DNA from: Otis tarda
Taxonomy: Eukaryota; Chordata; Aves; Otidiformes; Otididae
Direction: 5' to 3'
Assembly: GCA_026413225.1 (NCBI GenBank)
Contig: CM048554.1
Span: 50,765,963-50,829,962 of the forward strand
Length of the DNA stretch: 64,000 nucleotides
Shown: in pieces, positions 1 to 11,000 of the stretch
Numbering within the stretch: position 1 is the stretch's first letter
How the letters are laid out: each line of letters begins with the position of its first letter
The notes under the pieces: model-generated
What the model was told of the DNA's origin: nothing
Databases searched by the model: none
Seen by the model: only the letters and a program-made list of their open reading frames with translations
Translations under genes and position numbers: made by a program

Positions 1-2912
1 ACTTTATCATACAAGGACCATAAAGTGGAATTATACTTGGTGATTTATTTTGTGGCTGTTTCTTTCTGCTTCTGTGTACACGTCTAAATCATGAAGAGAA
101 AATGAGAGCGCTAGCAAAATCCGAATACTTTATTTAAAACAAAATGTGTAATTGTTCAGAAATAGACTATTGACTTTCACTGGGTTAAACAGCTCATGTA
201 CTGATTAGGCTTGAAGCTATAATTGTTCTTGTCACCCAAACTCTGCTCAGTCAATATCTTTTTATCATATACATTTTTAATCACATATTAATAAACAAGA
301 AGGTGTGCTTTATTGATGGCTGGATTAGTTTATTGACCAACTCAACAATTCTATATATGGTTTCTGAACACAGAAACAAGGTCAATGTGTAAAGATGAGG
401 AATACCACATTCACCATCTTTAATACACTCCATTCTGGTAGTCTACTTCCCTTCTCAAAAGTGCTGCAATCCATACAGTTTCTCCAATTCTTTCAGAAAT
501 TATTTCGTATTTGAAACAATCTCACAGTTCAAGCACAATTCAAGCACAATTCCTGAAACTCAATTTAGGTTGAGTTTCAGGAAATTCAGACTTCTACAAA
601 CTCCTCTAATGTAACATAATTTTCTCACCTTGACACCAATCTGCATTATTTTTTAAATCTTTGGGAATTCAAGTTTTCAGACACTTATAGATTCTTACCA
701 AGTATTCTTTAATTGCTTACATTTTGGAAAATATTTAGACTTTTCAGATTCTCCTAACAGCTAACTTTCTTCATCTGTCTAATCAGTTCTTTTCATTTTT
801 CTCTCTGTGAATTGTTACTGTGACTATTCTCCTTGAGTAATTCAGGTTTGGAATTATGGCCACTAAACAAATATATAAAATTAAGAGTTTACACAATAAT
901 AGAACATGGCAGTATCTGTGTGTATTATTTTCTGTCAGACAAAACCTGTACAGAGGAACTCCCATTCCCCCTCCTTTTTTTTTAATTATTGTTTTTATTT
1001 TTCAAAGGGATGGAAAGTGGAATGAAAATAGATCTTTTCATCGGCATCTCAATTTTTACAAAACACTGTTTTGCAACAGAAAAGTAATAAATTGAAAATG
1101 TATTGATGACACTACCTGTCTGACACTGATATGATCACCTAAAACCAAAAGTTATGTGGAAAAACAGCTGACTGCCAGTACGTGCAGAAGTGCATATCAG
1201 CCAGAAACAAAGATGAAGTGTATTTCCAACCTGAAGTTTGTAGTCTCTAAACCCCTTCAAATGCTTTTCTCCTTAAAGTATGACCTTAAAATAGGTCAAA
1301 ATGATCAATCACTGCAGGATCACATATCAATATCTCTGATTTTACCAATGCCTTGTGCCTGAACCGTTTATGTGATAAGACGCATAAAAAAAAAAAATTC
1401 TGGCTCGACTCTCTAAAATCATACACAGAGGCGCTATTGCTTTGCTTTCTCACCATCTCATCATCTTCAGATGCCTCTCAAATAAGCTCCATTCCCCCCT
1501 ACAGATTACTGCTCACAGTAAAGAGAGGCTGTCTGAAGAGGTCTCTGCATTTCTTTTTCCCCCTTCGAGAGCTGTGTTTTGTCTTTGTCTGCCAAGTACA
1601 GTATTATCAGCTTAATTTTCCAAACAGATTCATTCATTTGTTATCTGGCTATACTCCTATTCTTTCTAGCTCCTTTATGCTACTGGTTGGATTTATGCTG
1701 TTTTTTAGGAATAGGAAAAAAATATTTCAGTACCATCCAGTAGTGTTTTCTGTACCTTTGACCCTGGAGTTTAAAGACATACCAATTTTATTCTTTTTTT
1801 TTTTTTTTTTGAGTGCCATTCTGTAATCCTCAGGTTGCCGGTCAAGGGAAGCACTTAAGAGCCATATATATTAAGATATAAAAATCTAGTGTAACAATGA
1901 AGAGAAAGCTGCTAGTGTAGAGAATTATTAAACACCAACCAATAGCCCCTGGGCACTTCAGTTTTAAATGGGGAAGTTTGAGAAAGCAAGTGTAGAAGAG
2001 AGGATCCTTCACTCCACTAATACCTCGAAATGCTGCAAAAGGGGAACAGAGACAACAGCAGAGGGTTGGGCTGAACTGCACATTAGCCATGAGATTCTGC
2101 TCAGGAAACAAAAGGTGATACAGAAACACATCCATACCAAGTGCAAACTAAAATCCTGCAGATGACTAACACACTGGCAAAACGATTCATATTCACATGA
2201 ATATTACTCCTGTAGAAGTGCCAATTGCACTGAGATGTTGTGTAGAAGTTCTGGTCATGTAAGGTAAAACTTCCCAGAGGCACCCTTTAATTGGTCTAAT
2301 TTTCACTGCCAAATATCATCAAAGTTTTAGGTTTTTCAGGCCAGGTCTTGTCACTTTACTATTTCATCACTTTTTGGATTACCTACTCCCAGCATAAATG
2401 TTCTCAGATGTATTTGCTGCCTGCATGTTTCTCTTCCTTTCACACGCACGCCTCCATCCCCAAGAGTCTTACTGAATCCTTAAAAAGTAGAAAAAGGAAA
2501 ATCATGGAGCATGAACTACTACTCAACTCCATAAGGTAAATGGCTGTATGGATACTTTTTAATTTCAAGGGAAAATCTCACAGGAAATCTTCCCAGCACT
2601 TTAGGAACACAATCCCCTCTTCTTCCACTTAATTTCTGGCCTTTTTTGAGAAAAAAAAAAAAGCCCAAAACACAAGAAAAAACAGTAACTATGGAAGTGG
2701 TAGATTCTATATGCTACTCCCTATGTAGGTGCATAGGAAGTATATGCAGTTAGGTAAGCAAAAGCATTTCTGGTAAAGTTATTAAAGGGAAGGCAGCTGC
2801 TAGAGCCAGTTTATGAAATGATTGAAATGAGTGCTACACACAATGAATAGGCTGATTTCCACAGTAGGAACACACCAGATCATGCCAGCGTGGGCTGACT
2901 CACCACAAATGG
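1..2912. other. Gene-free AT-rich unique sequence
   Basis: I see no coding gene or recognisable element here. Open frames are short, lack recognisable domains and lie in AT-rich sequence. Contents worth noting are an 11-bp tandem duplication at 528-549, a perfect hairpin at 550-583 (listed separately), a 17-nt T run at 1794-1810 and a short A run near 1387-1398. Confidence 0.7.
550..583. repeat. Perfect 14-bp inverted repeat with 6-nt loop
   Basis: The left arm 550-563 (TTCCTGAAACTCAA) is the exact reverse complement of the right arm 570-583, with the 6-nt spacer TTTAGG between them. It is directly preceded by two copies of an 11-bp unit (528-549, unit TTCAAGCACAA). The arms could form a short hairpin in DNA or RNA. 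The stem is too short for a typical miRNA precursor, and no transposon termini are recognisable. Confidence 0.85.
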
Positions 2913-3085
2913 GTGGGTTTGACTCTTGGCTCTGACAATGACTTATTGCATGGCCTTAGGCAAATCCCTAAACATTTGTTTTAACTTCTCCATTTATACG
3001 ATTTGGATAATACTTACATACCTGAAGGGGATATTTTAAGATACAATATGTTTAAGATACTACAAAGATTTAAAATGCTGAAACA
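2913..3085 (+). mobile_element. MIR-type SINE relic (plus strand)
   Basis: The segment follows the order of an amniote MIR core SINE: a GGGTTTGACTCTTGGCTCTG-like block, then a version of the 'ACTTACTAGCTGTGTGACCTTGGGCAA' core (here TTATTGCATGGCCTTAGGCAA at 2944-2964), a pyrimidine-rich stretch, then the 'CATCTGTAAAATGGGGATAATA' equivalent (2991-3012). The copy is heavily diverged and its ends are blurred. MIRs are tRNA-derived, non-autonomous elements mobilised in the distant past by L2-type LINEs. This one is a fossil, and the assignment rests on the ordered matches. Confidence 0.62.
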
Positions 3086-3879
3086 TAGCTAAGCCTCATT
3101 AACACCGTCAGGCTAAAATAAACACTGGGATGATTTAAGTAATGTGGTACATATTCCTGGAACTGGGAAACTTTGCTGAACAAAGAGCAGAATCTTCAAA
3201 GAGCTAGAGGAAAGGGAAGGTACAACCTGTTGTAAAGCCAAAGTACTTCACAAGGGTGGGTAAATTTGTAGGGGAGGAAGAACAAGTTTGTTTAATAGGC
3301 AAGAGTTCAGTCTTCATGAATTATTTAAGTGGTTGGGCAGAGCTGAAGAGGAACACGTGCTCAGGAGTGAGTGAAGAAAACAAAAACCATAGGCCTCAGT
3401 TACCCATGTGTATTGAAGCTAGGGAAGACTTTGCCAAGGTGAGACCTGAGGGTTTGTTTCTGTTTCCTATACAATATGAAAAGGTAAGTGTTAAAAGAGA
3501 TCCCCTTCATCTGGACCTTCCTCTCCTGTCAGGAAGGGGAGATAGCCTTCTCTTAAAGAGCACGAGGTGCTCTGGGGGCTCTCCAGGACTGGATCACGCA
3601 AAAAAAGGATGATGCTTATCCTGCTAAACTTTCCAGCAGGGGACAAGACATCCTGGCATGGCGAGAAATGGGTTGGAAACCCCTCCTAAAGAGAAAGGCC
3701 CCGGTAAAGACCCTGTGTAGAGGCCATCGTACATTGATTATATTGCACTCATCTGCAGTGAGGACAGAAGTGAGAGCCCCAGACCTCTGCCTGGAGGCTC
3801 TGGGCCTGCCACCACTGTCCTTGAATCCTTAAACCCTACTTATACCAAAAGTAATGCATTTCTGGGCTGATCCAGATAT

Positions 3880-3998
3880 GAAACAAACCTGCTATGATTT
3901 CCTTTCCATTTACATACCACAAACAGAGAGAGAAGGGCAGTTGATGGACAACTGGACAAGAAGAGCTCATGAACTTTCCCTTGAGCACCATGCAGAAA
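3880..3998 (+). repeat. Direct repeat, copy 1 (pairs with 7031-7141)
   Basis: This 119-bp block runs from GAAACAAACCTGCTATGATT to TTGAGCACCATGCAGAAA and recurs in the same orientation at 7031-7141, about 3.15 kb downstream. By eye there are five substitutions and one 8-bp length difference near 3952-3960, where this copy has a small internal duplication (GGACAAC then TGGACAAG). The flanks of the two copies do not match. It is not CR1, MIR or LTR sequence that I recognise. Confidence 0.85.
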
Positions 3999-6900
3999 CA
4001 GGCAAACCCAACACAGAGAATATGAGATGAGATAATACAGCAACATTAGCACTTCCGAGGTTTTCTTCCCTTTTTTTTTTTTTTTTTTCCCTTTCTCTAA
4101 AGTATCTTTCCACACTTAGGGCCTTAGTGAAAAAACACATTCTTGAAAGAAGGGTGAGGGGAAGCCTGGCAGCATAGAGAGTGGTATAATAGGATGTGAA
4201 ATCAGGTTAACCTCTCCAGAAGTAGGGGGGAGAGGCTGGAAGTGAATGAGGAAGAGCAAGAAAAGCTGAAGTGGATGTTCTTGAAGTGAGGAACATGCAG
4301 CCAGAGGGTGGAAGAAGAGGGACTTCTCTTGAGCAGTGGTTAGTGGTAGAGAGCAGGTGAAACAATAGCAGTCAAGTTTCAAGTATCAGGAAATGAGAAT
4401 TGGGATAATTTGTGCAGAGATCTATTTTTTTTTTCATTAGATATATTTCTTTTGGCCTTGTAGTAAGCCTGAGAAAACAAGTTGAGTGGCCTAGCTTTGA
4501 GTGGGTTGTGATCCAGACAGGACCTCAAACTTTTGGGGATAAACCTCAGTCCATTTTACTGGTTTAACAGGAAAGGCCCTGTCTCCAGACCAGCTCTACC
4601 ATCATCTTGCTCTGAATTCCCATTCCTGGTTGGAAAATGTTCCCCTGTCCTTTGGCTTGTATCGACTAGGTTAGTCCCACAGAAAGGAGTCCTGACTGTC
4701 ATCTCCATCGTCACCCAGGATGTGAACCAAAGAGTGGTAGGTGGAGAAATATGGGAGATTTTCCTCCAAAGAGCACTTCTCCTAAACACAGTGCTCTCAC
4801 AGGCAGATTCAAACAGTATTGTATGCATGAATAAGGTAGGCTGGGCTTGTCTCACATCAAACAAAGACATCAAGGTAATTTTTAAGTTTCTAGCACAGAC
4901 TACTCCACAGCTCCCTGGTAGATGTTACTGAATGAGGCAATTTGAGTACTTTACATACTACATGTATTTGTCTGTCTTATTTACCACTTAGGATGATGCT
5001 AAAGATGGGCACTGAATCTAGAACACAGTTTGAGACACTAACAGGTTGCTGGCTGTAAAACTGTTTCTCACACCAGAAAAGAAGTCAGTTTACAAGCTGA
5101 AAATACTTTTGTTAGGTTCTCCATTGATACACATCATTTGAGAGACACAAAATCAGATTCATATTAAACTAACAAAGCTGATACATTTTTACTACATCTA
5201 CAGACCACAGAACGCTTTGCTTTCAAGAGAAGTTGAATAAATCACAGAGCTTTCTTAAGGAGACGTCTCCCCTTGTCTTCAGAAAGTCCTTAATGTGACA
5301 TCTGTCCCTGCACTGTCACCTCTTTTAAAACTAACAAATGCATGACATATAATACAAGATTTATAAATTAAAGAAACCCACCCCTTTTAAGTAATATTCT
5401 TTAAATCTCAGTTTCTGACAGTCCTCCTATTTGCTCAGTAACTGTAATAGGCGTATTTTTCAGAAAATAGTGAATAAAAACTGACAAGCCATCGGGGGAA
5501 TTTGAATGCATAATTGATAGGGGCATAAATTAATATGATTAGGCCTTTATTGGGTGCCACTGCTGCCAAACCTACAAAAGGGGCATGGAATAAAACATGG
5601 CTATGTTCTCAGGGCTGATAGACATCAATATGTAATGCATATTATCTCAAGCCTTCTCATGTAGTCTGCTTATGACAGCACTCAACCTAATTGAAATTTT
5701 TATCTTTCTGTTGCATACAGACAGTTTTGACTAGCTGCTTCCAGGGAAAAGAGAGAAATCCAAATGACCCAAACGAAGGTTTCTCTGTAGAGGTATATAT
5801 CCTTCTTGCAAATCACTTTTAAATGGCTTTTTGCTTTCTGGTTTTAAAAAGCCATCTTCATAAAGCTGCATTAGAGACAACCCAGGGCTTGGTTTGCCTC
5901 TCTACCTTTTAACTAAGCTTACCAGTGCATTTCCCTGAAAGAAATAAAATAATCAAAAATCAATATGTTGTATGCTCACTTCAACTGAGGTCTCATTTTG
6001 CTACAGTTCTTCACACTGCATATATACAGCTTAGGAAGAGATATTTTTTCTGTTTATTATGAAATTTATAACACTATGTCCCTCCAGACCCGTGAGGAAA
6101 AAGTTAAAAATTAAGAGTGATTTCTTCAACTGACACCCGCAGTCCCTCAAAAAAATGTTGCTCAGGTGATACAGTTTCGTTTAGATAATTCTAAATTATT
6201 TTTAAACTTTTTCTTTCTTTTTCAGCTCTCTTTAACTATGAATTCACACACTGTGAAATGAAAAACCATGGCAAAACCATATCTTTCAGTTCTAAAATAT
6301 TTCAAACATTTTCTGTAAATGAGAATGTAATCAATGTTCACTTTTCATTAAGGGTTTTTGCTTTGATGAGTCAAAGTTGATTAAAAAGTTTCACATATAA
6401 TATTTTGCTCTTTATTGAAAAGTTCTGTACTGCATGAATGTTCCTGAGAATGCATGCTACCATTACTAAGTACTGTTATTACAGTAGTGCTGGATGTTGT
6501 ACAAATAAGATAAGGAGTCTGTTTCTGCTCCACTGTTTACAATCTAGAAGGGGGTTATCCCTGGAGTAAGACACTTTTAACCTGTAAAAATCAAAATAAA
6601 ATACAGAGAGGGGCAGAAATGGGTCCAAAACCCCATTTTGTCTTTACTGAAACTTGCTTCCTAAGATATAGGAAATAATTTTTTTTTTTTTTTTCTTTCT
6701 GAAATATATTTAAAAGCCCATGCATTTACTGGTTATTGGTTATTTTCATACAATGACATAAAGACAAAGGCAGTATAGATAAAAAATTACTTTCTTCTAT
6801 TAATGGAAGTTTTTTTACTCTTCTAACTCATCACTCCATTATCATAAACTGCAGGGCATCCATAAATACAAAGAGGCCACACATTTTGTAGTTTGAAGAA

Positions 6901-7030
6901 TGACACATTGCGTTCTGAGAGATCCATGTTCCCGCACCTGTTATTTCAAGTAATTTATTTATTTCAGATGTTATAAAGTACTCCCACTTTCATTTTATAC
7001 CTGCCCTTGGTAGTTGCAAGTTCAAGATAG

Positions 7031-7141
7031 GAAACAAACCTGCCATGATTTCCTTTCTATTTACATACCACAAACAGAGAGGGTAGGGCAGTTGGTGGAC
7101 AACAAGAGCTCATGAACTTTCCCTTGAGCACCATGCAGAAA
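7031..7141 (+). repeat. Direct repeat, copy 2 (pairs with 3880-3998)
   Basis: This 111-bp block is about 95% identical by eye, outside an 8-bp gap, to 3880-3998 in the same orientation. Homology starts at GAAACAAACCTGCCATGATT and stops at ATGCAGAAA, after which the sequences differ. The sharp edges suggest either a local duplication or two insertions of an unrecognised short repeat. Confidence 0.85.
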
Positions 7142-7553
7142 GTACAAGTCTTCTTTTGCCCTTACGTGAATTTGTCATATGAATGAAGTTTTAATGAAAC
7201 ACACTTAGAAAGATTACTGCTGCACGGTTTTGGTGCTGTTTGTTCCTACACTGGTGCTCTATTGAAAAGGTTTCTTCCTTCCCTTTTCAGGATAACCATA
7301 ACATACTCTGTATGCTCTGCAGTGTTGTGTGGATTGTCAGGGGGTAGAGGTGACTTGAGGCTGCAGAGATTTAAAGGTTGGAGGCTTAAGCTGTTTTACT
7401 GTTTCAATCTCATGTAACTTTTTTTTTTGTACTACTTGCAATTGTAAGTATTTACAATTTAGTGGCTATAAACAGACAAAATAGAGAATGAAAAGAAAAC
7501 CATAACCTCACCAAGCACATTGGTTAGAAGATGGCTTCAAAGGATGACTCTCT

Positions 7554-8032
7554 TGGGCAGGGACACCTTCCACTAGCCCAGGTTGCTCAAAGCCTCATCC
7601 AACCTGGCCTTGAACACTTCCAGGGATGGGACATCCACAACTTCTCTGGGCAACCTGTTCCAATGCCTCACCACCCACACACAGGAAATAATTTCTTCCT
7701 TATGTCTAATCTAAACCCATCCTCTTCCAGTTTGAAGGCCATTACCCCTTGTCCTATCACTATATGCCCTTGTCAGAAGTCCCTCTCCAGCTTTCCTGTA
7801 GGCCCCCTTTGTGAACTGGAAGGCCACTATAAGGTCTCCCCAGAGCCTCCTCTTCTCCAGGCTGAACAGCCCCAACTCTTTCAGCCTGTCCTCATAGGAG
7901 AGGTGCTCCAGCCCTCTTATCATCTTTGTGGCCCTCCTCTGGACTCTCTCCAACAGGTCCATGTCCTTCTTATGTTGGGGGCTCCAGAGCTGGATGCAGT
8001 ACTCCAGGTGGGGTCTCACCAGAGCAGAGTAG
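7554..8032 (-). mobile_element. CR1 LINE fragment (minus strand), lacks 3' tail
   Basis: Read on the minus strand this is the C-terminal part of CR1 ORF2. A 102-codon frame (8019-7711) carries the signatures [40 protein letters not shown] and [12 protein letters not shown]. The copy then continues to the CR1 region just before the 3' untranslated tail and stops abruptly at GGGCAG (7554-7559). The usual (ATTCTATG)n terminus is missing. CR1 copies normally lose their 5' end, so loss of the 3' end implies a later deletion or rearrangement. The first 140 bp are almost identical to the copy at 34001-34850, so both belong to one subfamily. No function is expected. Confidence 0.9.
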
Positions 8033-11000
8033 TTTTGAGGTCTGTTCCTCCTCTACAAAGTATTGTGCCTGAGATAAAAAAGGGCTTTTAAACAGAGGTT
8101 GCAGAAGTTCTGGTCCTAAACCTCCACCAAACCACATTGCAGAATACTGGCAGAAGTCCTACTGTGCTTGCTGCAAACTGCTGAAAGCCCAAATCTGTCA
8201 AATAACTATGGCCCTTCAAGAGGCTAGAACTTGCCTGAAATTAGCAAAGTAAGTCTCGTATGAGCTGTTAATATTCCCACCCCTCACTGCAAAGCCATTT
8301 GAGGAATTTCAGCATTGTGACATTTTCAAGTTACCAAATTGAAACACTTTACATGTTAGTAAAATGCATTGTGCTGACCATGTTTTAACAAAGATAATTT
8401 ATCACCTCTCGAAAGTTGCTGAGTAAATCCTTTTGACTTTGTACTATCCCATTCATCCTTGTTTCAAATAATGTAATTCTAACATTGTATTGATATTTTT
8501 GTAGATTTTTTCCCCCTTCTTTTCCATTTAAAAACCAGTTTCTAAATACATTTGATGCAACTAAGTTTTATATTTGTCTCCTTATGGAAGTATGCAGAAG
8601 ACGTGCTCAGCTATATTGATCTCTGAGGAAATGTGGATGAGGTAGATAATGTGAAACCTTTTTGTCATTACTAACAGTTATATAGGTTCTGGAAACTTTC
8701 TGTGTTTGGCTGACTAGATAAGTGGATGGACTCACATTTATTTGATTGGAAAGTATAGGGCGTAAACTGTGTCTCCCCAGTTTCTGTATGGAATTGATCT
8801 TTTGTGTATTAACACTTTTCCATTGCAGAAAAGGAATTGCTGATTATGAGAGCAGAAGCACCCCTTTCTTCCTGCTGGAGTCTTTGGAGACCAGTCTGAA
8901 AGAAAAGAGAAGGGACCTAAACAAGTTAAGAGAGGGGGCAATGAAAGGGCACTAGGCAAAGAGATGAACATTTCCACCTTTAACCTTCAGAAACTGAAGG
9001 AGAAAGAAATTCCTACTCTTGACTTTATTAGCTCCTTGCATCTCTCTCACATCTGTGACAGACTTGTCCCTTGCTTTCTCTGGTCTGGGGTAGCTGCAGG
9101 TGGCAGGTACTTGCTAAGTTCTGGCTCAGTCGCAAGAGCAAAGGCTGGTACTGATCTTTACACTGCTACCTGGGACACCAGGCAGGAGGTTATTAACATT
9201 TCCATGCAAGTTTCATGACTTGTTCTAATGGAGTTTGTCTAAAAGGTGAATGAGTAAAAACTGAATGAGGCCCTTTCTACTGGGAAACTGTCACTTAATA
9301 GATTTTTTTTTTCATCCATTCCAGTTCCTCTCTAATTCTTAAATGTGCCTGAACCCCGCCCCTTTCTCCAAGTTTCCAGATTGTGCTCTACATCTGCTTG
9401 ACTGCAGACACTGAGACGTATACAAGCCTCTGCAAACAAGTCCAGGCCATGAAATCTTAATTCTGGATCCAGGTTTATACTTTCTTTTGTGATAAAGGGA
9501 TCTTTCAGTCCTTGCATCACTTACTCCCTCTCCCATATAGGTCACTGCCTTCTCGTCTGAACTGATTCAACCCTCTGCTTTGTGGAAACAATGAATAATC
9601 AAGTTAAAATATTTTTTTTAAGTATATCTTTTTCTTGATCTGATTTACAGTGTGACCACAAAAAACAGTTGGATAGGCTTAAGTGAGGCAAAAGTACTTT
9701 TTGGCAAGGGGGAAAGCAGTTGGGAACAGGGATCATTTAAACTGTCATTGCTGTTATAATGCAGATGATTCATAACATAGGGTCAGGTGCTGATACTCAG
9801 AGTACGTAGATGAGTCGCAGAAAGACTCTGGTGCTGCTTTCTTAATCTGATGCCTTTCAGGACCAGGACTAACCCAGATCAGATGGTCACAGACAGCATC
9901 CCCGTAGACAGCAGACAAAAGCAAAGTCGACCACACCATCCACAGTCATAGACAGGCACGTTTTACAGCTGAGAACCATCATTACTGGGCATAGCCGTCC
10001 CGCATGACTCTTGTGAATGTACTGATATGGACCTGATATGCTGGCTCTTGGCTTGGTGCCTTTTCGGGCAGAATCTCCCTTCTTCCTCACCTGCACCTCA
10101 ACATGCATTTTTAATGACTCCTCTTTTTTTCCTGAGCCCTACAAGCTGGGGAGCTAGCATGGGATACTTTATCATAAGGTCTATTTGCACTTTTTCAAAA
10201 AAAGAAAAAATTGTTTTTACATCAGCCTGCCCTGTTTATTAAAATACAAACCCATTAGGTTCACATCCTTATGGTCAATCTCCTTTCTAAGTTGATTCCT
10301 GACCTGCAGTACAATTCCTGATAATGATGGTGATTGGCATAAAGCTTGTCTAATCACAATAAATCCCGTGCAGACTAAGGGCTCTGTCCTGGCCTTGGTG
10401 ACCCTCTTATGCATTTCAGCTTTTCACATAAGTTTAGACTACTGCTTTTTTAAATCTAGTCTTATTCAAAATTAAACAAATCTCTACCATGATTGTTTTA
10501 ATTGGCAGATAGAAACATGCAAGATCTCAGGCAAAACTAAAAGTGAACAACTTGTGCAAACAGGCAAAGTGATGCATGGTAGACAAGAGACACAGCTCAG
10601 AAAACCTGGAATGAGGCCATTGGCTTTAATTAGCTGGATCCATTTCTGTTGTCCAAGAATCTAGCCTGTTTCTTAAAAAAAAAAAAAAAAAAATGTTTTG
10701 GATGTGTTAGAAAAATTGGGTGTATAAATTACAGCTGCCCCTATGACACTTTAACTTGAACGACCAGTACTTATTCAGTCAACTACAATAGGTCTCACTG
10801 TCCTTGGCAGGATTACAGGGGTAATATTTTTTAACATGGATGAGCAGCTCTTGGACAATTTCTCCGATATATTAAGCAAGAACGGGCTTTTCTTCAACAT
10901 CAAGTGTGCATGCCTTCTCCTCACATTTATTTTTCTCCACCACAGATATTTATTGTGGCCATTACAGGGCAGGAAACTTCCCTTCCTATAAATGTTTGTC

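Larger units (their letters stand above)
3086..7553. other. Gene-free unique sequence with a local duplication
   Basis: No gene is recognised. A block near 3600-3830 is more GC-rich than its surroundings but has no long open frame or domain. A T run lies at 4072-4088 and another at 6679-6694. The segment holds both copies of a duplicated block (3880-3998 and 7031-7141) and an AT-rich stretch rich in TAAT and TGATTA sites near 5480-5560. The 132-codon frame at 4533-4931 has no recognisable domain. Confidence 0.65.

Noticed and set aside
1353-1826. 157-codon open frame ending in a poly-F stretch
   Set aside because: The hydrophobic C-terminus comes from a poly-T run, and the rest shows no family signature.
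4533-4931. 132-codon open frame in unique sequence
   Set aside because: No recognisable domain, no splice context that I can support, and an overlapping 105-codon frame on the other strand; consistent with chance.
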